Positions 9,644-19,185 of a DNA stretch of 64,000 bases are shown here, piece after piece (positions within the stretch are counted from its first letter, which is position 1; every line of letters starts with the position of its first letter). The translations under genes were made by a program, and so were the position numbers. Below the pieces are notes generated by a model, which saw only the letters and a list, made by a program, of their open reading frames with translations, was not told the DNA's origin and searched no databases. Source of the stretch: Kocuria subflava (GTDB lineage: Bacteria > Actinomycetota > Actinomycetes > Actinomycetales > Micrococcaceae); assembly GCF_012163155.1 (NCBI RefSeq), contig NZ_JAAVUN010000004.1:69465-133464 (forward strand). The letters run 5' to 3'.

Positions 9644-9666
9644 GTGCGTCATGGACTGTGGGGTCC

Positions 9667-9810
9667 CTACTTTTCCATGCGGTTGAGCTGCCGGGAGATC
9701 TTGGGGAGGTAGACCAGAGCGGATATTGCTCCGGCCACCACTGCGGCCCACAGCAACAGCATCAGCAGTCCGATCACGATCTCAAACCCATTGTCTTGCA
9801 TCACGTTCAT
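9667..9810 (-). CDS. 47-aa single-pass membrane microprotein
   Basis: The start ATG (plus 9808-9810) is preceded on the minus strand by GAGGAGGAGTG, a near-ideal ribosome-binding site. The 47-residue product begins MNVMQDNGFEIVIG, has one hydrophobic segment from about residue 11 to 34, and ends in a basic tail (KISRQLNRMEK). The topology suggests a short outer N-terminus and cytoplasmic positive tail. I do not recognise a family. It lies between a strong terminator and the choline operon; the operon ends at 9940, so it could be a separately transcribed gene. The strong Shine-Dalgarno and clean membrane helix support a real gene. Confidence 0.65.
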   Translation of the reverse strand: MNVMQDNGFEIVIGLLMLLLWAAVVAGAISALVYLPKISRQLNRMEK

Positions 9811-9939
9811 CACTCCTCCTCAGCAGGATGTTGTGCCTGATCTCTACGCCCAGGCACCCGCAGTGCCGAGAGCATGGGGGACGTACGCTTTTCGGCCGAA
9901 AAACGTACATCCCCATGACCTCAACGGAGCACAGGCACC

Positions 9940-11532
9940 TCAGGCGTCGGCTGCGATCAGCTCGGCAGCCCGCTCGCCGATCATGAACACCGTGATGTTG
10001 GGGTTCACGGTCACCAGTTCCGGCATCACGGAGGCATCAGCCACGCGCAAGCCCTTGACGCCCTTGACCCGCAGCTGAGGGTCAAGGGGAGCCAGGGCGT
10101 CGTCGTCGGCCCCCATGCGCACGGAACCCGCCGGGTGGTAGACCGTGTTGTGGGTGCGGCGGATGTAATCGGCGAATTCCTGGTCCGTCTGCACGTCCGG
10201 GCCGGGGAACAGCTCCTGACCGGCCCACTCAGCCATGGGACCCTGCGCCACGATCTCCCGGGCCTTGCGGAAACCGGCGGTCATGATGCGCATGTCGTAG
10301 CCCTCCGGGTCCGTGAAGTAGCGGGGGTCGTACATGGGCTTGTCCCGGAAGTCCCGTGAGCGCAGCCGCACGGTCCCCCGGGAGCGGGCGTGGGTGACGT
10401 TGGGGGTCAGGCAGAACGCGTTGTCCGAGGTGGGGTAGCCCTGCCGGAAGGTGTGCATGTCAAAGTTCACGGAACCGTAGTGCATCATCAGGTCCGGGCG
10501 GTCCGTGTCCGGGTCCACCTGGGAGAACAGTCCGATCTCCCACCACTGGGTGGATTCCGTGACCATGGGTTTCTTGGCCTCCCACTGGATCACACCCTCC
10601 GGGTGGTCCTGGACGTTCTCACCAACGCCGGGGGAGTCCACGCGCACCTCAACACCTACTTGGCGCAGGTGCTCGGCGGGACCGATCCCGGAGAGCATCA
10701 GCAACTTGGGAGTGTCGATGGCGCCGGCCGAGACCACCACTTCCTTGCGGGCGGTCAGCGCCAGGGCGGTGCCGAACGCGTTGTCCACCACTGACACGCC
10801 GGTGCAGGTCTCCCCATCAAAGGTCAGTTCCTTGACCTGTGTCTCTGGCAGCACGTACAGATTGGCGCGCTCGTCCTCGATCGGGTGGATGTAAGACACC
10901 GACGACGACGCCCGCGTCCCGTCCTCCCGCGCATTGATCTGGAAGAAGTTGGCGCCGCTGAGCACGGTCTTGCCGGTGTTGAAGTCGGCGCGTGGGATCC
11001 CGGCCTGCTCGGCAGCATCCAGTACAGCCACACCGCAGGGGTCTGTGGCGGGGACGTTGCGCAACCGGACGGGGCCGTCATGGCCGTGGTGGGCGCCGTC
11101 GTCCTGGTTGTTTTCCAGCTTCTGGTACAGGCGGAAAGCTGTTTCCGCGTTCCAGCCGGTGGCTCCGAACTTCTCCTCCCACTCGTCGATGTCCTCGGCC
11201 GGTGCCCAGAACGCGATGCATGAGTTGTGGGAGGAGCAGCCACCCAGCACCTTGGCGCGGGCCATGCGCATGAACGAGTTGCCGTTCTCCTGGGGCTCGA
11301 TCTGGTAGTCCCAGTCGTAGCCGGATTCCAGCAACTCCATCCAGCGGTTCAGTGTGGTGATTTCCGGGATGGTCTTGTCATGGGGGCCGGCCTCGATCAG
11401 CGCCACGGTGACGTCCGGGTTCTCGGACAGGCGGGCAGCGACGACAGAACCGGCTGAACCTGCACCCACCACGATGTAGTCGAACTCGGTGGGGATCTGG
11501 CGTTCAGTCGATCCAGGGGCGTTGGGAGTCAT
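9940..11532 (-). CDS. codA: choline oxidase (GMC-family FAD oxidoreductase)
   Basis: Oxidises choline to betaine aldehyde and on to glycine betaine, with FAD and, in choline oxidase, oxygen as acceptor. The 530-aa protein has the FAD-binding GAGSAGS at residues 23-29. GGCSSHNSCIAFW (about 97-109) contains His102 and Ser104, matching His99 (covalent FAD link) and Ser101 of Arthrobacter globiformis choline oxidase as I recall that sequence. NTVYHPAGSVRMG near 467 and VTVNPNITV near 510 hold the other catalytic His and Asn. The chosen ATG has AGAGGA five bases upstream; a longer in-frame start at 11574 lacks this support. It is the last gene of a minus-strand operon with the aldehyde dehydrogenase and BCCT transporter. 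The main alternative is choline dehydrogenase BetA, but the SSHNS site favours the oxidase. Confidence 0.88.
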   Translation of the reverse strand: MTPNAPGSTERQIPTEFDYIVVGAGSAGSVVAARLSENPDVTVALIEAGPHDKTIPEITTLNRWMELLESGYDWDYQIEPQENGNSFMRMARAKVLGGCSSHNSCIAFWAPAEDIDEWEEKFGATGWNAETAFRLYQKLENNQDDGAHHGHDGPVRLRNVPATDPCGVAVLDAAEQAGIPRADFNTGKTVLSGANFFQINAREDGTRASSSVSYIHPIEDERANLYVLPETQVKELTFDGETCTGVSVVDNAFGTALALTARKEVVVSAGAIDTPKLLMLSGIGPAEHLRQVGVEVRVDSPGVGENVQDHPEGVIQWEAKKPMVTESTQWWEIGLFSQVDPDTDRPDLMMHYGSVNFDMHTFRQGYPTSDNAFCLTPNVTHARSRGTVRLRSRDFRDKPMYDPRYFTDPEGYDMRIMTAGFRKAREIVAQGPMAEWAGQELFPGPDVQTDQEFADYIRRTHNTVYHPAGSVRMGADDDALAPLDPQLRVKGVKGLRVADASVMPELVTVNPNITVFMIGERAAELIAADA

Positions 11533-11577
11533 GATCCTCTTTCTTCCGGTGTCTTCCGATCCATGGGTGGGCACGGT

Positions 11578-13077
11578 TCAGGCGCTGTGGTCAGTGAACC
11601 ATCCGGTCACGGCGGGGCGGGTGTTCTGGTAGACGTGCTTGACCTCCTGGTACTCGGCCAACCCATGCTGACCCAGCTCGCGGCCCACGCCTGATCGCTT
11701 CATGCCGCCCCATTCGGCCTGGGGCAGGTAGGGGTGGAAGTCGTTGATCCAGATGGTGCCGTGGCGCAGGCGTGCGGCAATGCGCTGGGAGCGCCCGGCG
11801 TCCTGGGACCACACGGCACCTGCCAGGCCGTAGAAGGTGTCGTTGGCGATCTCAACGGCCTCATCCTCCGTGGTGAAGGTCTCCACGGTGACCGTGGGGC
11901 CGAAGGCCTCGTCATGCACACAATCCATGTCCCGGGTGCACTGATCGATGACCGTGGGCAGGTAGTAGTACCCGGATTCCAGGTCCAAAGTGCCATCTGC
12001 GGACTTTCCCGTGCCAAAGGCGCCGCCGCAACGCACCCGTGCGCCCTGCTCACGGGCGCGCTCCACGTAGGAGTGCACCTTGTCCCGGTGCTCGGCAGAA
12101 ATGAGCGCTCCGGTTTCTGCCTGGGAGTCGAACGGGCCACCCAGCTTGATCTGCTGCGCGCGGCGGACCAGTTCGTCCACGAACTTGTCCGCAATGGATT
12201 CCTCCACCACCAGACGGGCACCGGCAGAACACACCTGCCCCGAGTGCACAAAGGCGGCGTTCAGGGCGTTGTCCACGGCAGCGTCAAAGTCGGCATCAGC
12301 GAACACCACGTTGGGGTTCTTGCCGCCCAGTTCCAGGGCCACCTTCTTGATGGTCTTGGCCGCCTCCTGGGCAATCAAGGAGCCGGTGACCAGGCCGCCG
12401 GTGAAGGAGACCATGTCCACGTCCTCGCCGGTGGACAGCAGAGCACCCGCCTCAGCACCGGCACCCAGGACCAGGTTGGCCACACCGGCCGGAACACCGG
12501 CCTTCTCCAGCACGTCCATCAGCAGAATCGCGGAGTGCGGAGTCAACTCGGCCGGCTTGAGCACAAAGGTGTTGCCCGCGGCCAGGCACGGAGCCACCTT
12601 CCAGGCGGCCTGCAGCAGTGGGTAGTTCCAGGGAGTGATCAGACCGCACACACCCACCGGCTCGGTGACCACCTTGGAGACGACCTCTGGCACGCCGGCA
12701 TCCACCATGCGCCCGGCGTGTTCCGCTGCGATCTTGCCGAAGTAGTCAAAACATGCGGCGATGTCGTCCATGTCCGTCTCGGACTCCGTCAGACGCTTCC
12801 CGGTGTCCAGGGACTCGGCCCGGGCGAACTCGTCCTTGCGCTCGCGGATGGCGGCAGCCACCTTCAGGAGGAGATCACCGCGTTGCGCTGCGGGCACGGC
12901 GGCCCACGGGCCGTCGTCGTGGGCTTCCCGGGCTGCTGCGATGGCGCAGGCGGTGTCCTGGGCGCAGGCCTCAGCCACCGTGGCCACGAACTCGCCGTTG
13001 GCGGGGCAGTGGATGTCCCGGGTCCCGCCGTTGACGGGGGCCACCCACTGGCCGTTGATGTAGAGGGTCTCACTCAT
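11578..13077 (-). CDS. betB: betaine aldehyde dehydrogenase
   Basis: NAD(P)-dependent oxidation of betaine aldehyde to glycine betaine. The 499-aa protein is of standard ALDH length. Visible catalytic elements are Asn151 in TPWNYP, Glu249 in LELGGKNPN and the nucleophile Cys283 in SGQVCSAG. The start ATG has GGAAGGA about eight bases upstream and overlaps the end of the transporter gene by eight bases (ATGAGTGA), so translation is probably coupled. Its place between the transporter and choline oxidase genes supports betaine aldehyde as substrate. Choline oxidase can carry out both steps alone, so this enzyme may serve to clear leaked aldehyde. Confidence 0.93.
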   Translation of the reverse strand: MSETLYINGQWVAPVNGGTRDIHCPANGEFVATVAEACAQDTACAIAAAREAHDDGPWAAVPAAQRGDLLLKVAAAIRERKDEFARAESLDTGKRLTESETDMDDIAACFDYFGKIAAEHAGRMVDAGVPEVVSKVVTEPVGVCGLITPWNYPLLQAAWKVAPCLAAGNTFVLKPAELTPHSAILLMDVLEKAGVPAGVANLVLGAGAEAGALLSTGEDVDMVSFTGGLVTGSLIAQEAAKTIKKVALELGGKNPNVVFADADFDAAVDNALNAAFVHSGQVCSAGARLVVEESIADKFVDELVRRAQQIKLGGPFDSQAETGALISAEHRDKVHSYVERAREQGARVRCGGAFGTGKSADGTLDLESGYYYLPTVIDQCTRDMDCVHDEAFGPTVTVETFTTEDEAVEIANDTFYGLAGAVWSQDAGRSQRIAARLRHGTIWINDFHPYLPQAEWGGMKRSGVGRELGQHGLAEYQEVKHVYQNTRPAVTGWFTDHSA

Positions 13078-15310
13078 GGGTGCGGTCCTTCCGGTTGGAG
13101 GAGGTTTCAGGCTTGGGTTGTGCATCGGTGGCCACGGTGGGGATCACCCCGGTGTTCAGGCTGGTGTCAAAGTCCTCTGACTCCCACGTGGGCAAGGCCC
13201 GGGGATCCAGTGACAGCTGCGTGGCACTTCCTTGGGAGGAAGACAACCGCAGGAACTCCAGGTGGCGTTCGTAATGGTCCAGGACGTCGTCGATGATCTG
13301 ATCGCGGCTGTAGTCCAGGATGTCGTATTCGTGCGAACCGGTGTGGGAGAAAACCTCCAACCGCACGTAGGCATCCTGGGTGGGTCGTGAATCGGGGCGG
13401 CCGAATGACGGGATGGGCGCAGCAACGGGGTAGAGCTGGTACATGAAGTCGCGCTCCGGTGCCATGTCCACGCGCAGCGTCAGGGAGTCCGTGCCGGCAG
13501 CCTCCACAGGCAGACGCTCCACTGTTGCCAGCCCACCTTCCGAGCGAATCTCCCGCTGGATCTCCAGCAGTGCAGGTTCAGCCACCTGGTCCAGGTACCG
13601 CGTTGCCTGGGCGGGGCTGGGGTAGGAGGTGGCCCGCCGCAAACGACGGCGCCAGTGACCCTCCGTGCCGCGGCCAGACCTGCCGGCCACGGCCGAGGCC
13701 CTGGAGGTGTCCGAGCTGCGCGATTGTGAGATCTCCACTCGCAAGGCTTTCCAGAGGCTGATCATGATCAAGTACATGACCACCGCAAAGGGAAGTCCGA
13801 TGATCAAGGTGGCGTTCTGCAACGTGGTGATCCCACCCACGATCAACATGGCAAGCGTCAACACGCCGGTGGCCACGGACCAGAAGATGCGCAACCAGGT
13901 GGGGCCGTCCTGGCGGGGATCGGCAATGGTGGAGGTGAAGTTGGACATCACCAGGGCGCCGGAGTCTGCCGAGGTGACGTAGAACAGCATGCCGGTCACC
14001 GTGGCTACGGCAATGACTGCCGGTGCTGCGGGGAACTGCTCCAACAGGGAGTAGAAGGCTCGCTCCGGTTGGTTCATGGCGACTTCACCAAAGGCATCGT
14101 TGCCGCCCGTGACAATGGCCAGCGCACTGTTTCCGAACACGGAAATCATGATCAGGATGAAGGCGAACGGCACGGTCATGGTTGCCACCACGAATTCACG
14201 CAGTGTGCGCCCGCGGGAGATCCTGGCCAGGAACAAGCCCACAAATGGCGCCCAGGCGATCCACCAGGCCCAGAAGAACAGCGTCCATCCGGCCATCCAG
14301 TCTCCGGCGTCCTCATAGGCAAAGGTGTTCAGCGTCATGCCGCCAAAGCTCGCCACAAAATCGCCCAGGTTGTTCACCAGGGCATCCAGGATGAAAGCGG
14401 TCTGACCGGTGACCAGGATGTAGAGCAGCAGGGCGATGGCCAGAATCACGTTGAGTTCGGACAGGCGCCGGATGCCCTTGTCGACGCCGGACACACAAGA
14501 GATGGTGGCCATGATCACGGCCACGGCAATCAGTGCTGCCTGGGCGGCGGTGGATTCCGGGATGCCGAACATCAGGTACAACCCGTAGTTCAGCTGCGCC
14601 ACGCCAATGCCCAGGGAGGTGGCCACGCCAAAGATGGTGCCCAGAAGGGCTGCAATGTCCACGGCGTCGCCTGCGCGGCCGTACACGCGGCGCCCGATCA
14701 GCGGGTAGAGCGCGGAGCGGATGCTCAGTGGCAGGCCGTGGCGGAAGGCGAAGTAGCCAAAGGCCATGCCCATCAACGCATACATGGCCCAGCCGGTGAT
14801 GCCGTAGTGGAACAGCGTCCAGACCACCGCTTGCCGGGTGGCCTCCAGGGTCTGCCCTTCACCGGACGGCGGGGCGTAGTACTGACTCACGGGCTCGGCC
14901 ACGGAGAAGAACATCAGGTCAATGCCGATACCTGCCGCAAAGAGCATGGCGGTCCAGGTGAACAGGCTGAAATGCGGGGAGGAGTGATCTGGACCCATTT
15001 TGGTGTTGCCCGCGCGTCCGAAGGCCACGATCAGCACGAACACGATCACCACGGTGGAGGTCAGTACGTAGAACCAGCCCAGGTTGGTGGCCACCCATCC
15101 CACCACGGACCCAATGGCGGTCTCCGCTTGAACGGGGTCGATCATGGCCCACACGGACACGGCGATCACCACCAGCCCGGTCACGATCAGCACCCACCAG
15201 TTGACCAGTGGTGCGGTGGGTACCGCGGAGGTTCGGCGGGGCAGAGCGGGCTCGGGTGACGACGGCGGAGCGTCTGATCCTGCTGCTGACGGACTGGTGG
15301 ACGCGGACAC
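13070..15310 (-). CDS. betT: BCCT-family choline transporter, BetT type
   Basis: Sodium- or proton-coupled high-affinity uptake of choline (or another trimethylammonium compound). The protein has 746 aa. About twelve membrane segments lie between residues 36 and 520, with the BCCT features MGPDHSSPHFS and a Trp-rich segment FFWAWWIAWAPFVG. A long soluble C-terminal domain (about 525-746) is typical of BetT-like osmoregulated carriers, in which the tail senses osmotic stress. The start is GTG 15310 with AGGAGG five bases upstream. It is the first gene of the operon, ahead of the aldehyde dehydrogenase and choline oxidase, so uptake and conversion are expressed together. No BetI-type repressor gene is adjacent. 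Confidence 0.92.
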   Translation of the reverse strand: MSASTSPSAAGSDAPPSSPEPALPRRTSAVPTAPLVNWWVLIVTGLVVIAVSVWAMIDPVQAETAIGSVVGWVATNLGWFYVLTSTVVIVFVLIVAFGRAGNTKMGPDHSSPHFSLFTWTAMLFAAGIGIDLMFFSVAEPVSQYYAPPSGEGQTLEATRQAVVWTLFHYGITGWAMYALMGMAFGYFAFRHGLPLSIRSALYPLIGRRVYGRAGDAVDIAALLGTIFGVATSLGIGVAQLNYGLYLMFGIPESTAAQAALIAVAVIMATISCVSGVDKGIRRLSELNVILAIALLLYILVTGQTAFILDALVNNLGDFVASFGGMTLNTFAYEDAGDWMAGWTLFFWAWWIAWAPFVGLFLARISRGRTLREFVVATMTVPFAFILIMISVFGNSALAIVTGGNDAFGEVAMNQPERAFYSLLEQFPAAPAVIAVATVTGMLFYVTSADSGALVMSNFTSTIADPRQDGPTWLRIFWSVATGVLTLAMLIVGGITTLQNATLIIGLPFAVVMYLIMISLWKALRVEISQSRSSDTSRASAVAGRSGRGTEGHWRRRLRRATSYPSPAQATRYLDQVAEPALLEIQREIRSEGGLATVERLPVEAAGTDSLTLRVDMAPERDFMYQLYPVAAPIPSFGRPDSRPTQDAYVRLEVFSHTGSHEYDILDYSRDQIIDDVLDHYERHLEFLRLSSSQGSATQLSLDPRALPTWESEDFDTSLNTGVIPTVATDAQPKPETSSNRKDRTHE

Positions 15311-15385
15311 GGTGCCTCCTGGAAAGGGACTTTCGGAAGGGACGTGATCACTGCTGCAGCGGCTTACGGGAAAGCCTGCTGTGGC

Positions 15386-15414
15386 AATGAAAAACTCCCA
15401 CGAAAATCAATCAA
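15386..15414 (-). promoter_or_regulatory. possible promoter of the choline operon
   Basis: On the minus strand TTGATT (plus 15409-15414) and TTCATT (plus 15386-15391) are separated by exactly 17 bases in an AT-rich patch, about 75 bases before the transporter start. Just upstream, GGATTGC (15415-15421) and GCAATCC (15436-15442) form a spaced inverted repeat that could be an operator, or a weak terminator for the preceding gene. Confidence 0.35.
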
Positions 15415-15535
15415 GGATTGCACCGCAAAGAGGGCGCAATCCCTTTCAGGAATCCGTGGAGAGCACCATCAGCCTACACAGACTGTGACGTCGGTCGAAT
15501 GTAAGCAGGCTGTTCTGTGGGTGTCCGGTAGGGGC

Positions 15536-16723
15536 TCAGAGGCTGATCCGCTGCGGGCCGGTGGAAGCACGGCCGGCGGTGATCCACGCGCGACGGTAGT
15601 GCTCCAGGAGTTGATCACCAAGGGCTGACCAGGTCCGATCCTCCACCGTATGGCGGGCAGCCGTGGCAAAAGCATGACGCTTGGCGCAATCCCCCAAGAG
15701 GTCTTGGACGTGTGTGCGCAGCTGGCCCAGATTTCCGGGTTCGTACAACCATCCGTTACGGGACTGGTCCACCAGGTCCACGGGTCCACCACGGCCGGTG
15801 GCCACCACGGGAACGCCGGAGGCCATGGCTTCTTGAATGGTTTGGCCGAATGTTTCGAATTCTCCGGGGTGAACAAAAACGTCAAAAGAGGCCATCATGC
15901 GTGCCAAGTCATGACCTGATTGGAATCCGGCAAAGTGCGCGTTCGGCAGTTGCTGCGCAAGCTGCTCCTGTTCAGGTCCGGAACCCACGATCACCAACCG
16001 CGCATCCGTCAGGGAATCCAACACCGCCAGGTCCTCCACCTGTTTCTCCGGGGCCAGGCGCCCCACGTAACCCACCAGCTTGCGGCCACCGCCAACGTCA
16101 CGGTGCCACTGGTGGTCCCGGTGCTCCGGGTGGAACCGCACAGCATCCACGCCGCGGCGCCACATGATCACCCTTTGCACGCCCCGGCGCTGCAGTTTCC
16201 GGATGGATGTGCTGGACGGTGCCAACGTCAGCGTGGCGGTGTTGTGCATGGTTCTCACGTGAGACCACAAGGCGTCCTCAAGGAAACCTGCGCCGTAGCG
16301 GGCGGCGTAGCCCGGGATGTCCGTTTGATACACGGCAACACAGGGCGCGGAGATCTGATGGGCGGCCTGAATGGCGCGCCACCCCAACACAAAGGGGGAG
16401 GCCACGTGCACAACATCGGGGCTGAATCGAGTGAGGATCCTGCGGACGCGCTGCACCGTGCCGCCAGCCACACGCACCTCCGGGTAGCCGGCCAGGGGAA
16501 CGGCCGGTAGGCGATGAACCTGGATACCGCTCAGTTCGGGGACACCGGCGGCTGTGCCGTCGAAGGACTCCACCACATGGGTCAGCTGCAGTGGATCCGC
16601 TGCCGGGGCCACCACCATGACGTCATGTCCACGGTCCTTCATGTGCTCCAGGACCCGGATCACGGAGTGCGTGACACCGTTCATGTGGGGGAGGAACTGT
16701 TCTGCAATCACGGCGATTCTCAC
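15536..16723 (-). CDS. GT4 glycosyltransferase, MgtA/PimB-like mannosyltransferase
   Basis: Retaining glycosyltransferase with a GT-B fold, 395 aa. The N-terminal Rossmann half starts VRIAVIAEQFLPHMNGVTHS; AVYQTDIPGYAARYG and LAPSSTSIRKL lie in the middle; the C-terminal donor half has GYVGRLAPEKQVEDL and EFETFGQTIQEAMASG near residues 285-300, with the Glu of the GT4 EX7E motif. It is close in layout to mycobacterial MgtA, a GDP-mannose-dependent mannosyltransferase acting on membrane glycolipids, so a lipid-linked mannan step is likely. The frame extends further upstream without domain content. I start at GTG 16723, where family members usually begin, although the ribosome-binding site is weak. 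It is divergent from the DUF6350 gene. Confidence 0.82.
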   Translation of the reverse strand: MRIAVIAEQFLPHMNGVTHSVIRVLEHMKDRGHDVMVVAPAADPLQLTHVVESFDGTAAGVPELSGIQVHRLPAVPLAGYPEVRVAGGTVQRVRRILTRFSPDVVHVASPFVLGWRAIQAAHQISAPCVAVYQTDIPGYAARYGAGFLEDALWSHVRTMHNTATLTLAPSSTSIRKLQRRGVQRVIMWRRGVDAVRFHPEHRDHQWHRDVGGGRKLVGYVGRLAPEKQVEDLAVLDSLTDARLVIVGSGPEQEQLAQQLPNAHFAGFQSGHDLARMMASFDVFVHPGEFETFGQTIQEAMASGVPVVATGRGGPVDLVDQSRNGWLYEPGNLGQLRTHVQDLLGDCAKRHAFATAARHTVEDRTWSALGDQLLEHYRRAWITAGRASTGPQRISL

Positions 16724-16839
16724 AATTTCAGCCTGTGAGACGGAGCTGACCCGTGGTTCACCTGCAGGTGGCCTGTTGATGAAAGCCCTGTTAACGTCCC
16801 GATGCTCCCGGCAGTGCCCGGCGTGCGACCATAGACGCG

Positions 16840-18636
16840 ATGTCTCACAGCACGCCCACTTCCCCGGACACAGCCTCTCGCCCCACCAGCCGGTGGCGGC
16901 CGAAATCGGCACGTCGTCAGCCTGAACGCACCCACGGGCACCAGTCCGCCCAGTACCCCACGGCCTCGGGCGGTGGATCGTCGTCGTCGCGGTCCGCGAG
17001 CGGGCCGAGCGTGCCGTGGAGCAAGGGTCTGATTCCCGGCGTTGCCATTGCCCTGGGAGCCCTTGTGGTGGTGGAGATCGCCGTGTTGCTGGGAGTGGTG
17101 GCCGGTGGCTCCGCAGATCTGTCCTGGGCCACGGGCCTGGGGCTCGGCGCTCAGTTGTGGCTGTTGTCCCTGGGAATCCCGTTGGAAGTCTCCGTGGCGC
17201 CCCTGGCAGGTGCTGAGGCCCAAACCGGCGTGGTGAGTTTGGCGCCGTTGGGGCTCAGCGCACTGACGGCGGTCTTGGCGTTTGTGGCAGGGACGCGACT
17301 GGCACGTCGGGCACCGTACGGTGCCGGGCTGGCTGCAGCCGTGGTGACCACAGCGATGACTCACGCTCTGGTGGCCTGTGCCGTGGCCGTGGCAACTCAA
17401 ACCGGCATGGCTCGAGTACACCCGTTGCAGGCCCTGTTGACGGGTGGGCTGATCGTGCTGGTGGCCACAGCAGGTGGTGCCTTGATTGCAGGCGGCACCC
17501 CCGCTGCCCTGGTGGGTGCAGCCACGGTGGAGCGGGCGCGGAAAGCCGGCCAGGAGATGCGCTGGGCCGGGTCCTATCTCTGGGCGGTGCTGCGCGCCGC
17601 AACCGTTGCGGTGGTGGCTGCTCTGGGCGTGGGGGCCCTGGTGGTGGCCGCTGCCCTGGTGATCGGTTGGCAGCAGGTTGTCACCATTCAGCAGCAACTG
17701 GGCTCTGATGCCGCTGGGGACACCGTGTTCTTTGCCCTGCATGCCGCATTGCTGCCCAACTTTGTGGTCTGGGCGCTCTCCTGGGCCTCCGGTGCCGGTT
17801 TCTATCTGGGTCAGGGTGCGTTGGTGTCACCGGCTGGAAGCTCGGTGGAGACCCTCCCGCTGCTGCCGATCTTTGGTGCTCTCCCTCCCCAGGACGCCCC
17901 CACGGTGTTGGCGGCAGCTCCCGCCCTGGTGGTGCTGTGCGGTGTTCTGGCCGGGTGGTGGTTTGTCCGGGAAGGGGAGAATCACCTGGGCGAGTGGATT
18001 GCCATTCGCATCCCCTGGCGCATGATTTCTGCCCCCGTGGTGATTGTGGTGACCGGACTGCTGATCGGTGCAGTCACAGCACTGCTCGTGGCTGCTGTGG
18101 TGGCCCTGGCCTCCGGGTCCTTGGGTGTGGGACGCATGGATCTGGTGGGTCCCGGCGTCTGGGAAAGTGCCGCCGTGATCGGTCTGGAGGTGGCCATCGG
18201 TGCGGCCCTGGGGGCTGCCGTCGGGCCCTGGGCGGAGCAGGGCCGGGCTGTGCGCGCACCGGTCACGACGACGCCCGCCACCTCACCCACCGCTGCACCC
18301 TCAGCCAAGGCGGAACCGAAACCTACGGAAACGCCTGAACCAGCACCAACTTCCCTGCCCGCAGACGCACCGGTGAGGGGTGCCGAACGTGGCACTCAGC
18401 CGGACCCGCCGCGGGACGAGCCCGAACAGTCTGCGGGCTCGTCCACCACGGCACCACGCGTGAAGCAGCCCAAGCCCTCCCGCGGTGCGTTGGAACGTGA
18501 CCGAGAGGAACAACGGCGGGCGGCCATTGAGCAGAAGCAACGACGCCGCATGGAAGAGGCCGACCTCAAAGCGCAGAAACGCTACGCGGCGGCTGAAAAG
18601 CGCAGGCAACGGCGCAAGGCAGCCCGGGACAAGTGA
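16840..18636 (+). CDS. DUF6350-family integral membrane protein
   Basis: The 598-aa protein begins with about 60 hydrophilic, Ser/Arg-rich residues. Eight to ten membrane segments follow between about residues 65 and 470. The C-terminus is a low-complexity Pro/Thr/Ala tail ending in a highly charged helix (RRRMEEADLKAQKRYAAAEK). In actinobacteria this family sits directly before purN-purH, as here, and has been linked to cell division under the name PerM; I recall this as family knowledge and did not test it. There is no Shine-Dalgarno before the ATG and a CATAGA-like box lies close upstream, so the mRNA may be leaderless. Molecular function is unknown. Confidence 0.8.
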   Translation: MSHSTPTSPDTASRPTSRWRPKSARRQPERTHGHQSAQYPTASGGGSSSSRSASGPSVPWSKGLIPGVAIALGALVVVEIAVLLGVVAGGSADLSWATGLGLGAQLWLLSLGIPLEVSVAPLAGAEAQTGVVSLAPLGLSALTAVLAFVAGTRLARRAPYGAGLAAAVVTTAMTHALVACAVAVATQTGMARVHPLQALLTGGLIVLVATAGGALIAGGTPAALVGAATVERARKAGQEMRWAGSYLWAVLRAATVAVVAALGVGALVVAAALVIGWQQVVTIQQQLGSDAAGDTVFFALHAALLPNFVVWALSWASGAGFYLGQGALVSPAGSSVETLPLLPIFGALPPQDAPTVLAAAPALVVLCGVLAGWWFVREGENHLGEWIAIRIPWRMISAPVVIVVTGLLIGAVTALLVAAVVALASGSLGVGRMDLVGPGVWESAAVIGLEVAIGAALGAAVGPWAEQGRAVRAPVTTTPATSPTAAPSAKAEPKPTETPEPAPTSLPADAPVRGAERGTQPDPPRDEPEQSAGSSTTAPRVKQPKPSRGALERDREEQRRAAIEQKQRRRMEEADLKAQKRYAAAEKRRQRRKAARDK

Positions 18637-18683
18637 TTCGGGCCGGTGGTGCGTGAGCAGCCCGGGGGATGTGAGCTGTGTAC

Positions 18684-19178
18684 TCAGTTCATGCCAGGTA
18701 GCAGCAGCCCTCGGAGGTCGTCCTCCATGCTCTCCTGACAGGCGGCCTGCCCGGAGATGGTCACGGACTGGGAGACGCACTGCTCATAGCCGGAGACGGT
18801 GTCCCAGAACACCAGGCGAATGCCACCGGTCAGCAGGGCGAATCCAGCGACAGCCACGGCCACCATGGTGGCCACCAGGATCAACAACCGGCGCCTGGCA
18901 CGGCGCAGGCCCAACAGCGCCATGACGGCGAAGACCATGGCAGCCACGCCGGAGACCACGCCGGCCACCGTCATCCACAACGGGCCGGAAGTCATGAACA
19001 TGGCAGCACCTGCTGCGCCCAGGGACAGCAACGCCATGCCCAGTGGCTTGCGCGCAGGATCAGCGTCCGGACCACCCCGGTGCCCCGCTGTGGTGGAGTT
19101 CCCGGAGTCCTGGGAGCCATCGGGGCCGGGCGTGGGCGTGCGGGGCGGTGACGGTGGCCTGGACGGTGCTGAACTCAT
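18684..19178 (-). CDS. small membrane protein of unknown function
   Basis: The 164-aa protein has a Pro-rich, disordered N-terminus of about 45 residues, then three hydrophobic segments (about 46-65, 67-89 and 97-118). A short extracytoplasmic C-terminal part has two Cys residues (YEQCVSQ, AACQES) that could form a disulfide. No family is recognised. Upstream on the minus strand TAGAGT ends seven bases before the ATG and no Shine-Dalgarno is present, so it may be leaderless. It is convergent with DUF6350 and divergent from purN. Confidence 0.72.
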   Translation of the reverse strand: MSSAPSRPPSPPRTPTPGPDGSQDSGNSTTAGHRGGPDADPARKPLGMALLSLGAAGAAMFMTSGPLWMTVAGVVSGVAAMVFAVMALLGLRRARRRLLILVATMVAVAVAGFALLTGGIRLVFWDTVSGYEQCVSQSVTISGQAACQESMEDDLRGLLLPGMN

Positions 19179-19185
19179 GGACTCA

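Noticed and set aside
18255-18280. CACGACGACGCCCG in the DUF6350 tail as another palindromic element
   Set aside because: No complementary arm lies nearby; it is only a coding run in a Thr/Pro-rich linker.
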